Source: an uncultured Gammaproteobacteria bacterium
GTDB lineage: Bacteria; Pseudomonadota; Gammaproteobacteria; HyVt-429
Assembly (NCBI GenBank): GCA_947259975.1
Contig: CAMYOD010000015.1
Span: forward strand, 1 to 64,000
DNA length: 64,000 nt
Reading direction: 5' to 3'
Position numbers and translations under genes: made by a program. Of the stretch, positions 19,152 to 28,429 are shown piece by piece. Each line of letters starts with the position of its first letter. The stretch's first letter is position 1. A model generated the notes under the pieces. That model was not told the DNA's origin. It made no database searches and worked only from the letters and a program-made list of their open reading frames with translations.

Positions 19152-19469
19152 TTATTGCGACTGTTGCGGCGGTTTGTGACTGGGGTCGTTGGGATTGATG
19201 AAAATAAACCGATGCTCGCCGGGGTTGATCTCGGCATAGTCCAGGGTGGTGCCCATCAACAGCTCGGTTAAACCCTCGGAGAAAACCACATCGATGCCTT
19301 CGGAGGTAACCAGCACATCGTGATCACCTTGCGCATCGAAACCCATGCCGTAGCTGATGGAACCATCGTCTTCCTGGCTGGCGGCAAGACGTAAGGGCAT
19401 ATCAGAGGCGGCGGACTGTTTCGCCGCCTCACGTATCTGGTCGGCAGCGGCTTTGGTAATCGTGATCAT
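19152..19469 (-). CDS. dsrR: DsrR, A-type iron-sulfur carrier-like protein without cysteines
   Basis: A 105-residue IscA/SufA-fold protein (MITITKAAADQIREA, then a strand-rich core ending in FIFINPNDP). It has no cysteine, so it cannot bind a cluster as IscA does. The known DsrR of purple sulfur bacteria also lacks the three IscA cysteines and acts after transcription on dsr expression. Its place directly after dsrN is the usual one. Confidence 0.88.
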   Translation of the reverse strand: MITITKAAADQIREAAKQSAASDMPLRLAASQEDDGSISYGMGFDAQGDHDVLVTSEGIDVVFSEGLTELLMGTTLDYAEINPGEHRFIFINPNDPSHKPPQQSQ

Positions 19470-19547
19470 GAGAGTTCTGTACAGATAGTGTGTTCGAGCG
19501 GCGGGCGAAGAGGAATTTACCCAGCCGGGGGCGTGTACGATAACCGT

Positions 19548-20945
19548 TCAGGGTGCAGCGTGCAACCCGCGTGCGCGGCTACGGACGTGCTTGCGTACAA
19601 ATTCCACGAAGCGTGCGCACCAGTCGTTATCACCCACGTTGCGCTGGTGGGAATAGCACGCCAACAGATTACGATGCACGAAGCCGTCATGCTGGCCATC
19701 GATGCCTGTGCCGCGTAATACGTTGAACGCAAACGGGTGCAGGGCGTCAGCGTTCTCCAGGCTGGAGTAGTGAAACTCGTGCACCCGTACGTCGGCCTGC
19801 GTGCCGCTGGGCCAGGGGTGTCGATCGGACTCGCGCAGGCGCACGTAGCCGCGCCCCTGGGGGCGTTCGTGCATAACCACATCGGCGGGCAGCACACCCA
19901 CCATCTCGCGTCGTTGCCCGTCCCATTGAATACTGCGAGCGAGATACATGAGCCCACCGCATTCCGCATAAGTGGGCAGGCCCGCATCGATCGCCGCGCG
20001 CAGCTCACTGCGCAAGGCTTCGTTGGCCGAGAGTGCGTGCATCTGCACTTCGGGAAAGCCGCCACCGATGATCAGGCCGTCCATCGTCGGCAGTTGTTGA
20101 TCGCGCAGCGTATCGAAAAAGACCAGTTCCGCCCCGGCGGCGCGTAGCGCCTCCAGATCGTCCGGGTAATAGAAAGCAAAAGCGGCATCACGCGCGATGC
20201 CGATGCGCACATCTGGTGACGGCGTCGCAATGTCGGTGGCCGGCGCGGGTGGTGTCACCGCGGGCGCTTGCGCAGCGACCGCTTGAATCTTCTCCAGATC
20301 AACCTGATCGGCGACGATGTCGGATATCTCATCGATATGCCGGTCGGCTTCGGTGGCCTCGTTGCTCGGCATCAGCCCCAGATGCCGTTCCACGATCGTG
20401 AGCCGCTCATCATAGTGCACGGCGCCCAGGACGGGGACGTCCGTGTAATGCTCGATCACGGCACGCAGTTTTGCCTCATGGCGGGATCCACCGAGCTTGT
20501 TGAGGATCACGCCGGCGATGTTGATATCACGATCAAACGCCTGGTAGCCGAGAATCAGCGGCGCGATGCCACGGGTCATGCCGCGCGCATCGATCACCAG
20601 GACCACGGGTGCCTGCAGGAGCGCGGCCAGCGCCGCATTGCTGTTGCTGCCATCGAGATCCAGGCCGTCGTACAGACCCTTGTTGGCTTCGATAATCGAA
20701 ATATCCGCGGCGCTGGCGTGGGTCCGGAACAGGGAGTCGATTTCCGGGCGGTCCATCAGATAAAAATCCAGGTTACGGCAGGGCCGCTGGCTGGCCAGGC
20801 TCAACCACAAGGGGTCGATGTAATCGGGACCCTTCTTGAACGGTTGCACGGTCTGGCCACGCTTGCGCAGCGCGGCGCACAGACCCAAACTGATGGTGGT
20901 CTTGCCGGAGGACTTGTGGGCGGCCGAGATGAGTAGATGCGCCAT
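19548..20945 (-). CDS. dsrN: DsrN, sirohaem amidase (CobB-like glutamine amidotransferase)
   Basis: A 465-residue two-domain enzyme. The N-terminal dethiobiotin-synthetase-like ATPase has a P-loop around SSGKTT (residues 12-17). The C-terminal class I glutamine amidotransferase domain has its nucleophile C329 in PTYAECGGLMYLA. By family knowledge DsrN uses glutamine and ATP to amidate sirohaem for DsrAB. An Ala/Pro-rich linker (about residues 222-245) joins the domains. Confidence 0.92.
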   Translation of the reverse strand: MAHLLISAAHKSSGKTTISLGLCAALRKRGQTVQPFKKGPDYIDPLWLSLASQRPCRNLDFYLMDRPEIDSLFRTHASAADISIIEANKGLYDGLDLDGSNSNAALAALLQAPVVLVIDARGMTRGIAPLILGYQAFDRDINIAGVILNKLGGSRHEAKLRAVIEHYTDVPVLGAVHYDERLTIVERHLGLMPSNEATEADRHIDEISDIVADQVDLEKIQAVAAQAPAVTPPAPATDIATPSPDVRIGIARDAAFAFYYPDDLEALRAAGAELVFFDTLRDQQLPTMDGLIIGGGFPEVQMHALSANEALRSELRAAIDAGLPTYAECGGLMYLARSIQWDGQRREMVGVLPADVVMHERPQGRGYVRLRESDRHPWPSGTQADVRVHEFHYSSLENADALHPFAFNVLRGTGIDGQHDGFVHRNLLACYSHQRNVGDNDWCARFVEFVRKHVRSRARGLHAAP

Positions 20946-21027
20946 GTGCCTGCCTCGTTCGGGCTAGTGCATCGCCGATGCGCCGCGCGCCACCCACGCC
21001 GATGTCGGCCGCGGGGCGAAGGCTCGA

Positions 21028-22275
21028 CTACGCAGTGGCGCTGTCCGCCGTCTCTGTTGCCGCGGCTTCGCGCTCAAGGTGAGGGTCGACGGTTTTATCG
21101 GCCAGGCTGTCCGGCAGGAACGGTAGCACTTTCACGGCCAGCAACGTGGCGATCAAGGCGATGCCCACACCGCCCAGGCCGAGCAGCACTTCGGGGAGGC
21201 TCGGTGCGTATTGGGCGACCGTGCCATCAAAAAAACTGCTGGTCACTTCCTTGCCGGGAATCAGGTCGATGGGGTAGGCCTGTCCGCCGATGATGGTCAC
21301 GAACATCTGCGCCAATCCGCCGATTATCACGAGCAGCGAGCCCAGCGCGATCATGCTGCGGGACTTGCCGGTGGCCGGGCTATAGAACAAGGCCAGAGGA
21401 ATGAGGCCGCCGATGACGATCTGGCCGAGCCAGAAGGTGGTCGTATAGCGGCCGCCGTCGAGCAGGATGAAGCGTTCGATTCCGTGGTGTTCGGTGGCGT
21501 ACAGATTGGTCAGATGATACACCAGCACAAAATAAAGCACCGCCGAGACAAACACGCCGAGCAAATTCTTGAGCCGCCGCAGGACACCGTCGCCCAAGGG
21601 GCGCCCGGTCCAGCCATAGGCCGCCATCACCACGAGGATGAAAATCGCCAGGCCGTAGGCGAACGACATGATGATAAACATGGGCGCCATGATCGCGGCG
21701 TCATATGCTTCGCGGGCGACCAGGAAGCCAAAGATGGAACCGGTACCGGTGGTCAGAATCAGCCGCCAGATGAACGCAGTGAGGCCCGCCGGCTTGGTGA
21801 ACCGGTTCATGCGGTTCTCGAACATCATCCACAGATAGATCGCCACGATCACCAGGAAGCCGACATAGAGGATGATATTCCAGGCAAAGATCGACTTGAA
21901 GTTGTAATAGGTCATGGCCACGATCAGCCGATCCGGTCGACCCAGGTCCAATACCAGAACGATCAAGCCGCCGATCAGCAAGGCCATCGCCAGCAGGGCG
22001 GACAAACGCGCCAGGGGCTTGTACATACTGCGGCCGAAGACCGAGGCGATGGAGGCGACGTTGAGGGCGCCGGAGGCGGCCACGATCAGAAACACGGCAA
22101 AAACGTGCGGTGTGCCCCAGATGACCTGGTTGTCCATGCCGGTGACGTGGTGGCCGTGATGCTCCATGAAATAGGCGGCGCCGAGCCCCATGGCCACGAC
22201 CGCGGCGAGAATGCCAAACAGGAGATAAAACCCGGTGCTCTGGCCGTCGATGGTGCTGTAGTGGATTCTTTTCAT
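21028..22275 (-). CDS. dsrP: DsrP, NrfD-family integral membrane subunit
   Basis: A 415-residue protein with about ten membrane helices, typical of NrfD/PsrC-type quinone-interacting subunits. It starts MKRIHYSTIDGQSTGFYLLF and ends in a polar acidic tail. In the DsrMKJOP complex it links the quinone pool with the periplasmic iron-sulfur protein DsrO. It is 21 bp after dsrO. Confidence 0.93.
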   Translation of the reverse strand: MKRIHYSTIDGQSTGFYLLFGILAAVVAMGLGAAYFMEHHGHHVTGMDNQVIWGTPHVFAVFLIVAASGALNVASIASVFGRSMYKPLARLSALLAMALLIGGLIVLVLDLGRPDRLIVAMTYYNFKSIFAWNIILYVGFLVIVAIYLWMMFENRMNRFTKPAGLTAFIWRLILTTGTGSIFGFLVAREAYDAAIMAPMFIIMSFAYGLAIFILVVMAAYGWTGRPLGDGVLRRLKNLLGVFVSAVLYFVLVYHLTNLYATEHHGIERFILLDGGRYTTTFWLGQIVIGGLIPLALFYSPATGKSRSMIALGSLLVIIGGLAQMFVTIIGGQAYPIDLIPGKEVTSSFFDGTVAQYAPSLPEVLLGLGGVGIALIATLLAVKVLPFLPDSLADKTVDPHLEREAAATETADSATA

Positions 22276-22296
22276 CGCTGATGGTCTCGTGCGGCG

Positions 22297-23031
22297 CTAC
22301 GAAAGGCCTTGATAGCGGACACCCGTGTTCAGATCCAGATCCGGTCGCAACTGGCTGGATGGTTTGCTGGCCAGCGCCTGCGCGATCTCGCTGTTCGGGT
22401 CTTTGAGGTCGCCGAAGATGATGGCGCGATGACCTTCCGCCGCGCAGGCATCGGCGCAGGCGGTGCTATTCTCGCCGCGATCCACCCGGTGCACGCACAG
22501 GGTGCAGCTCTCTACCGTACCCTTGCCACGGGGTGCGTTATGGCTCTGGTCGGTGACGTCTTCGTGAATGAAGGAACGGGCCTTGTAGGGGCAGGCCATC
22601 ATGCAGTAGCGACAACCGATGCAGATGTGCTTATCCACCAGCACGATGCCGTCGGCGCGCTTGAACGAGGCGCCGGTGGGGCAGACATCGACGCAGGGTG
22701 GGTGTTCGCAGTGCTGGCACATGATGGGCAGCGTCTGCACGTAACCGGTGTCCAGGTCACGCACCTTGGCGGCGCGAATCCACTGCGCGTCGGTTTCCGG
22801 ACGGCCGTGGCTGGACACGCCGTTTTCCGTATGACAGGCATCGACGCAGGCGGAACAGCCATCGGCACACTTTGTGGCGTCGATCAGCAGGCCCCAACGC
22901 TGCAGCGACGTGACGGCCTCGCTGTCGGAACGGGCGGTGGCCAGTTCGATGAGATTGAGACCCGGGGCCAGCGCAACACCGGCCGCGCCGACGGCGCCGA
23001 TACCGATGAACTCGCGACGTGAAACGCTCAT
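22297..23031 (-). CDS. dsrO: DsrO, periplasmic iron-sulfur protein with Tat signal
   Basis: A 244-residue protein. The start at 23031 gives MSVSRREFIGIGAVGAAGVA, a twin-arginine signal, and overlaps dsrJ by 4 bases. Four cysteine groups follow (CADGCSACVDAC, CQHCEHPPCVDVC, CIGCRYCMMAC and CTLCVHR with a later CADAC), enough for four cubane clusters. It is the periplasmic electron carrier of DsrMKJOP. Confidence 0.95.
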   Translation of the reverse strand: MSVSRREFIGIGAVGAAGVALAPGLNLIELATARSDSEAVTSLQRWGLLIDATKCADGCSACVDACHTENGVSSHGRPETDAQWIRAAKVRDLDTGYVQTLPIMCQHCEHPPCVDVCPTGASFKRADGIVLVDKHICIGCRYCMMACPYKARSFIHEDVTDQSHNAPRGKGTVESCTLCVHRVDRGENSTACADACAAEGHRAIIFGDLKDPNSEIAQALASKPSSQLRPDLDLNTGVRYQGLS

Positions 23032-23549
23032 TGGTCTCTCCCGTGTATCCGCACTCGTGGCTCCCAGACGCGGGTGCTCTGTGGTCGTTGCAACGACCGC
23101 GTCATGGAAGACTCGGGGTCGCGCTGACCGATCTGTTCCTCGGCCTTCGACGAGTGACAGCCGAAGCAGTCCATCTTCACGCTGGCGTAGACATGACAGG
23201 ATTGACAGAAACCGTCCTCGCCCAACACGCTTTGGGTCTGCGGGTCGGCATGACAATTGATACAGTTCTTGAGGCTGTGCTGCTTGGTACGAATTCCTTC
23301 GTGCACGGTCCGGTCACGCTGATGCAGGATGAACTCCATATGGCTGCGGCGCATGACTTCGGTATCCTCGACGCACTTGTCACCGTTATGAATGGTGACA
23401 TTCGGCATCGGGACCCGTGAATCTTCCGCCAATACCGGGGACAGGAGACCGAGCGACAGCAACACGGTGAGGGCGGCAACGAAAGCCGCGGACACGGGTG
23501 TGCCGACGGTACGCGAGCTTATAAGGGCGGCCATTTTTTTCATCGTCAT
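23028..23549 (-). CDS. dsrJ: DsrJ, triheme cytochrome c
   Basis: A 173-residue exported protein with an N-terminal hydrophobic signal or anchor (about residues 16-42). It has exactly three haem-binding motifs, CINCH, CQSCH and CFGCH. DsrJ is the periplasmic cytochrome of DsrMKJOP and has an unusual haem ligation in studied members. A 4-bp overlap with dsrO shows tight coupling. Confidence 0.95.
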   Translation of the reverse strand: MTMKKMAALISSRTVGTPVSAAFVAALTVLLSLGLLSPVLAEDSRVPMPNVTIHNGDKCVEDTEVMRRSHMEFILHQRDRTVHEGIRTKQHSLKNCINCHADPQTQSVLGEDGFCQSCHVYASVKMDCFGCHSSKAEEQIGQRDPESSMTRSLQRPQSTRVWEPRVRIHGRDQ

Positions 23550-23565
23550 GCAGGTCGGTAAACCG

Positions 23566-23596
23566 CACCCGGCCGGCGTGTCGGCCGGACCGGGTG
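23566..23596 (-). other. Stem-loop between dsrL and dsrJ
   Basis: CACCCGG at 23566-23572 pairs with CCGGGTG at 23590-23596, with further CCGGC/GCCGG pairing inside and one bulged base. It lies 40 nt after the dsrL stop in the transcript. No T-run follows, so it is more likely an mRNA stability or processing element than a terminator. Confidence 0.55.
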
Positions 23597-23636
23597 TGCT
23601 CTATTACTCAACCAAGGCGGTCGCGAGTACGCCTGA

Positions 23637-25634
23637 TTACTCGCCCATTCCCATCTTGATGTAGCCGGTGGGACAGACCTCGGCACAAATGTGGCAACCG
23701 ATACAGCGGTCGTAGTCGGTATAGACATAACGGCCCATCGTGGACTCCGCCTTTGGCGTCCGGTGCACGGCGTCCTGCGGGCAGTAGATCACACAGTTGT
23801 CGCACTCGAAGCACATGCCGCAGCTCATGCAGCGCTTTGCTTCGGCGACGGCCTTTTCCTCGTCGAGACCGATGATACGTTCCTCGAAGTGACCTAACAC
23901 CTCTTCGGCGGTCGGCACTTTCTCATCACGCTTGAAGCGGGGCTCGTAGGCGAAGTGGCCGAGGAACAACTCATCGGTGGGGATGATCTCGTGTGCGGAA
24001 CGGTCTTCATAGTTATGCACCGCAAAACCACCCACCCCTTTGCCCTTTTCATCGGTGCCGCGCAGGCCGCGGTCGATGCCGCGCACGTCGTCGCTGCCGG
24101 CAGCGTGGTACTCCTCGGGATCGAGGCCCGTCTCGTGCAGCTTTTCCATGAGGTTAAAGTGGTGCACGTCGACCTTCGGGCGCTTCGACAGCGCCTCGTT
24201 CTTGAGGTAATGATCGATGCTCTCCGCGGCCACCGAGGCCTGACCGATGACCGTGGTCAGCAGGTGTGGGCGAATGATGTCGCCGCAGGCAAAGTAGCCG
24301 GGCTTGTTGGGGAGCTGGAAATGCTTGTCCGCATCCATCAGGCCACGCTCGTTGCCGAATTCTTCCATGCCTTCCAGGTTGCCGGATTGGCCGATGGCCG
24401 CGACGATGAGGTCACACTCGATGTCGTACTCGGAACCTTCGACGGCTTCTGCCTTGCCCGAGGAGTAATCGAGCTTGGCGACGCGCAGGTGAGTCGCACG
24501 GCCGTCGGCACCCCGAATCACTTCCACCGGGTTCAGGCTGCCGCGGATGTCCACGCCTTCGCGCAGGGCGTCATCAATCTCGTGCTTCGCGGCGTTCATG
24601 TTCTCGATCGGCTGGCGCGACATGAGCAAAACGTCCGCACCCTCGCGGGCGGCGATATCGATTACGTCATGGGCGGTATGGCCGAGCACGATGTTCTCGG
24701 GGCGGTCTTTCTCGTTAATGGTGGTGACGTGACCAAGACGGCGGGCGACGGAGGCCACGTCGATGGAGGTGTCACCACCACCGACTACCACGACCTTGCC
24801 CGACACGGTCTTGAGGCGACCCTCGTTGAATGCCGCCAGGAAGGCGACACCGGAAATACAGTTGTCCGCCTCGGAACCGGGTATGGGCAGGCCGCGACCG
24901 GATTGGGCGCCGATGGCGAAAAGAATCGCATCGAAATCTTTTTCCAGCTGTTCGAGGGTTACGTCTTTACCGATGCGGGTGTTCATGCGCTTTTCCACGC
25001 CCATATCGATGATGCGGTCCATCTCGCCGTCGAGGACGTCGCGCGGGGTACGATAACCCGGGATACCGTAGCGCATCATGCCGCCGAGATGCTCGTGATC
25101 GTCGAACACGGTGGCGCCGTGACCCGCGCGCCGCAGCTGGTAGGCGGCCGCAAGGCCGGCCGGGCCGCCGCCGATGATGGCGACTTTCTTGCCGGTATCG
25201 GCACCGGGTTCAAACACGAGTTTGTTGTTCAGGCCGTAGTCACCGATGAACTGCTCCACCGCATTGATGCCGACGTGGTCTTCGACGTTATTACGGTTAC
25301 ACCCGTCCTCGCAGGGCGCGGGACACACCCGACCCATGATCGCGGGAAAGGGATTGGCATCGGTCGAGCGGCGGAAGGCATATTCCTGCCAGGCCATGTC
25401 GCCGGCGGGCTTTTCGATGCCACGCACGATGTTGAGCCAGCCGCGGATGTCCTCGCCAGACGGACAGCTGCCCTGGCACGGCGGCGTCTTGTGCACGTAG
25501 GTCGGACATTTGTGCGACTCATCGCCCTCGAAGATCTGTTCCTGCCAGTTTGACCACTCGTGATCGCCGTCCGCGTATAGCCGGAACGTCAGTTTGGTGT
25601 CGTCTTTCTTCGCCTCAGAACCCGATGTGGCCAT
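23637..25634 (-). CDS. dsrL: DsrL, iron-sulfur flavoprotein NAD(P)H-acceptor oxidoreductase
   Basis: A 665-residue protein related to the small subunit of glutamate synthase. The N-terminal part has Cys residues for two clusters (CPAPCEDGC). The FAD site is AIIGGGPAGLAAAYQLRRAG and the second nucleotide site is VVVGGGDTSIDVASVA. The C-terminal ferredoxin domain has CMSCGMCFECDNC and CIGCHICAEVC. DsrL is the electron acceptor partner of DsrAB in sulfur oxidisers and is essential in Allochromatium. Its presence supports the oxidative direction. Confidence 0.95.
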   Translation of the reverse strand: MATSGSEAKKDDTKLTFRLYADGDHEWSNWQEQIFEGDESHKCPTYVHKTPPCQGSCPSGEDIRGWLNIVRGIEKPAGDMAWQEYAFRRSTDANPFPAIMGRVCPAPCEDGCNRNNVEDHVGINAVEQFIGDYGLNNKLVFEPGADTGKKVAIIGGGPAGLAAAYQLRRAGHGATVFDDHEHLGGMMRYGIPGYRTPRDVLDGEMDRIIDMGVEKRMNTRIGKDVTLEQLEKDFDAILFAIGAQSGRGLPIPGSEADNCISGVAFLAAFNEGRLKTVSGKVVVVGGGDTSIDVASVARRLGHVTTINEKDRPENIVLGHTAHDVIDIAAREGADVLLMSRQPIENMNAAKHEIDDALREGVDIRGSLNPVEVIRGADGRATHLRVAKLDYSSGKAEAVEGSEYDIECDLIVAAIGQSGNLEGMEEFGNERGLMDADKHFQLPNKPGYFACGDIIRPHLLTTVIGQASVAAESIDHYLKNEALSKRPKVDVHHFNLMEKLHETGLDPEEYHAAGSDDVRGIDRGLRGTDEKGKGVGGFAVHNYEDRSAHEIIPTDELFLGHFAYEPRFKRDEKVPTAEEVLGHFEERIIGLDEEKAVAEAKRCMSCGMCFECDNCVIYCPQDAVHRTPKAESTMGRYVYTDYDRCIGCHICAEVCPTGYIKMGMGE

Positions 25635-25709
25635 GTGCTTAACTCCTCGTTCTAATCTCAGTCGGACGGTCGTGCCGCCACATAATACTTACCAAGCCGA
25701 TAAAATAAT

Positions 25710-27200
25710 CTATTCTTTCACGCCCAATTGAATGGCATTGCTCACTAAGCCGTGCACGCTGCCGATCATGTCCATGGGAAAATCATAGTATGGCATCACC
25801 TTGGCGAACTGACTCTTGCAGATCGCGCAGATTGCCGCCAGATAATTCACGTCGTATTCATCAACCACATGCTGTAGTGCATTCATGCGCGGCTGCGCAC
25901 CCTTGACGCGCAACTCCATCAGGTCGTCAGTAAGCAGGCCGCCGCCACCACCGCAGCAGAAGGTGCTCTCACGGACGGTTTCCGGCGCCATGTCGTAGTA
26001 ATGGTTGACGGACGCCTTGATCACTTCGCGGGGCAGAACGAACTGGCCGCCGGGGATATTTCCCATGCGCGAGGCGCGCGCCACGTTACAGGAATCGTGA
26101 TAGGTCACGCGGTGCTCGTCGTTGGCGGACTTGTCCAGAGTGATGGCGCCCCGCTGAATCAGGTCGTGAGTAACCTCGATGATATGTTGCGGCACCGGAT
26201 AGTTCGGATCGAGAAAATCGAACGGTCCCGCCAGGGTATTCAGGAAACTATAAGCGACACGCCAGGCATGACCGCACTCGCCGAACACGATACGCTTCAC
26301 GCCCAACTGCTGGGCGGCCTCGCGGATGCGCAGGCTGACCTTCTGCATGTTGGCGTGACTGCCGATGAACATACCGAAATTGGCGGCCTCCGAGGCATAG
26401 GAACTCAAAGTCCAGTTGATGCCCGCGGCATGGAAGACCTTGGCGTAGCCGATCAAACCGTCGATGTGGGGTTCGGCGAAGAAGTCCGCGGACGGGGTGA
26501 CGACTAAAACATCGGCGCCTTCCACGTCGACGGGGAATTTGACCGCGACACCGTCGTCTTCGAGCACGTCTTCCTCGAGACCCTCCAGGGTATCGACCAG
26601 GGCCGGCTCCGGCAGGCCCAGGTTGTTGCCGATCTTGAAGACCTTGCCGATGATTTCGTTACAGTACTTCTGGCCTTGCCCCACCTCGTCCATGATTTCC
26701 CGTGCCGCCATGGAGATCTCCGCGGTATCGATACCGTAGGGACAGAACACGGAACAGCGCCGGCACTGGGAACACTGATGGTAGTAGCTGTACCACTGAT
26801 CGAGCACGTCCTTGGACATATCCACGGCACCGACCAACTTGGGGAAATATTTGCCCGCGAAGGTGAAGTAGCGGCGATAGACCTTGCGCAGCAGGTCCTG
26901 GCGCGCGACCGGCATGTTCAGCGGGTCGCTGGTACCCAGATAGTAGTGACACTTGTCGGTGCAAGCGCCGCATTTTACACAGGCGTCGAGAAACACCTGC
27001 AGGGCCCGCGAGCCCTTGACCAGATCGCCCAGCTTCTCGACCGCTTTTTCTTCCCAGTTGTCCACCAGCTCGCCGGGGAAGCCGAGAGATTCCTGGAACT
27101 CCGGTTTGGCGACATACGGCTGACTGTGCGCCATCACCCCGTCTTTTGTGTGCGGGATGAGCTGGAACTCGGTCAGCTTGGGAATTTCGAAATCGGCCAT
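25710..27200 (-). CDS. dsrK: DsrK, HdrD-like iron-sulfur protein
   Basis: A 496-residue cytoplasmic subunit. Two 4Fe-4S motifs lie in the N-terminal half (CVKCGACTDKC and CSQCRRCSVFC). The C-terminal half has CCG-domain features (YHDSCNVARA, FCCGGGGGLL and a final AICAICK) for the noncubane-type catalytic cluster. In DsrMKJOP it is the proposed site for DsrC disulfide or persulfide chemistry. It starts 18 bp after dsrM. Confidence 0.95.
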   Translation of the reverse strand: MADFEIPKLTEFQLIPHTKDGVMAHSQPYVAKPEFQESLGFPGELVDNWEEKAVEKLGDLVKGSRALQVFLDACVKCGACTDKCHYYLGTSDPLNMPVARQDLLRKVYRRYFTFAGKYFPKLVGAVDMSKDVLDQWYSYYHQCSQCRRCSVFCPYGIDTAEISMAAREIMDEVGQGQKYCNEIIGKVFKIGNNLGLPEPALVDTLEGLEEDVLEDDGVAVKFPVDVEGADVLVVTPSADFFAEPHIDGLIGYAKVFHAAGINWTLSSYASEAANFGMFIGSHANMQKVSLRIREAAQQLGVKRIVFGECGHAWRVAYSFLNTLAGPFDFLDPNYPVPQHIIEVTHDLIQRGAITLDKSANDEHRVTYHDSCNVARASRMGNIPGGQFVLPREVIKASVNHYYDMAPETVRESTFCCGGGGGLLTDDLMELRVKGAQPRMNALQHVVDEYDVNYLAAICAICKSQFAKVMPYYDFPMDMIGSVHGLVSNAIQLGVKE

Positions 27201-27218
27201 GCGTCGAGATCTCCGGAG

Positions 27219-27974
27219 TTACTGCCCGCCGGCGGCCTTCATACGGTCCGCCCACTCGCCGCCATGGCGATGCTCGCGCGGATCGTCCGCTTGATTTCGT
27301 GTCGGGCTGAAGAACACACCGGGCGCGTGCAACAATTTGCTGATCGGAAACACCACCATCAGGATCAGCACCAGGCTCAGATGGACGAGCAGGATCGGAT
27401 CCGCGGGCAGAGGCTGCCAGTCAAGGCGCATCAGGCCGAGCACGAAGGCCTTCAGGGCCACGATATCGGTATGCGACACAAAGGTCATGAGCAGGCCGCT
27501 GCCGGCGATGCCAAGCAGTAACAGTAGCATCAGGTAATCCGACGGCGCCGAGATATAACGTACCCGGTCGACGAAAATACGTCGCCCGAACAGGCCGATC
27601 AGGCCGATGAGCATGGCGTAACCGCCGTACTTGCCGGCGGTCTGCACCAGCTCCAGGCTGATCAGGGTGAAGAGGGGATTGTCCGGGCTCATTGCATAGC
27701 GCAGGTGACGGAAAAACGCCAGCAACAGCGCGAAATGAAAAATCCAACCGAACAGCCAGATCCACTTGTTCGACTTGAACAGGCTCTCGAAAATAGTGAC
27801 TTCTTTCAACATCCGCACGGCGACACCGCCGCGCGTGATCGGTGCGGGTGTGGTGGGGATCTTCAGCGGCGCGGGGGTGCGTGCGTACAGCATGATGCGC
27901 CGCACCAGTCCAACGACCAGCACGATCGTAGCAATGCTAAATAGTATTGAGTACGTGGTACCCAGTGCAGACAT
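27219..27974 (-). CDS. dsrM: DsrM, NarI-like haem b membrane subunit
   Basis: A 251-residue protein with about five to six membrane helices and several membrane histidines (for example in FHFALLLAFFRHLRY, VSHTD, LLVHLSL and KLLHAPG) suited to ligate two b haems. DsrM passes electrons between the quinone pool and DsrK. It follows dsrC after an 84-bp gap that contains a strong stem-loop. Confidence 0.92.
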   Translation of the reverse strand: MSALGTTYSILFSIATIVLVVGLVRRIMLYARTPAPLKIPTTPAPITRGGVAVRMLKEVTIFESLFKSNKWIWLFGWIFHFALLLAFFRHLRYAMSPDNPLFTLISLELVQTAGKYGGYAMLIGLIGLFGRRIFVDRVRYISAPSDYLMLLLLLGIAGSGLLMTFVSHTDIVALKAFVLGLMRLDWQPLPADPILLVHLSLVLILMVVFPISKLLHAPGVFFSPTRNQADDPREHRHGGEWADRMKAAGGQ

Positions 27975-28004
27975 GCCTTACCCCACTGCATTAACGGGCG
28001 AAGA

Positions 28005-28035
28005 CGCAGGGGCGGCGGAAGCTACCGCCCCTGCG
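28005..28035 (-). other. Stem-loop between dsrC and dsrM
   Basis: A perfect 11-bp stem, CGCAGGGGCGG with CCGCCCCTGCG, around a 9-nt loop, starting exactly 23 nt after the dsrC stop. No T-run follows in the direction of transcription. It may protect or define the 3' end of the upstream dsrABEFHC message, which fits a higher need for DsrC and DsrAB than for the membrane complex. Confidence 0.7.
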
Positions 28036-28058
28036 CTCCCGGAAAAGGACGCTGAGTC

Positions 28059-28391
28059 TTAGACGCAGCCGGTCGGCTTCGGCAGGCCGGCGTACTTACA
28101 CGCCTGCTTGGCAGGACCATACGGGAACAGCTCGTAGAGGTACTTGCTGTTGCCTTTGTCCTTGCCGAGCTTTTTGCCAATCGCCTTGGTCAGAACGCGC
28201 ACGGCGGGAGCGATCTGGTACTCTTCGTAATACTCACGCAGGAAGTTGATGACTTCCCAGTGGTTGTCGGACAAATCGCAATCGTCTTCCTTGGCCATGG
28301 CCGTGGCGATCTCTTCATTCCAGTCGTCACGATTGGTGAGATATCCTTCCTCGTCAGTATCGATCGTGTTTCCAGCTACTTCAATTGCCAT
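28059..28391 (-). CDS. dsrC: DsrC, sulfur-carrier protein with both redox cysteines
   Basis: A 110-residue protein of the DsrC/TusE superfamily. The flexible C-terminal arm CKYAGLPKPTGCV has both conserved cysteines, C98 and C109, ten residues apart, so this is a true DsrC and not TusE. It carries sulfur as a persulfide or trisulfide between DsrEFH, DsrAB and DsrMKJOP. A second, cysteine-free homologue is encoded at 35211. Confidence 0.97.
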   Translation of the reverse strand: MAIEVAGNTIDTDEEGYLTNRDDWNEEIATAMAKEDDCDLSDNHWEVINFLREYYEEYQIAPAVRVLTKAIGKKLGKDKGNSKYLYELFPYGPAKQACKYAGLPKPTGCV

Positions 28392-28429
28392 TGGATGATC
28401 TCCTCATCAGTTAATCTTTAAAAATCGAA

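Noticed and set aside
23955..25553. Long 532-aa plus-strand reading frame opposite dsrL
   Set aside because: It is the antisense shadow of dsrL in a GC-rich gene; it has no ribosome site and low-complexity composition.
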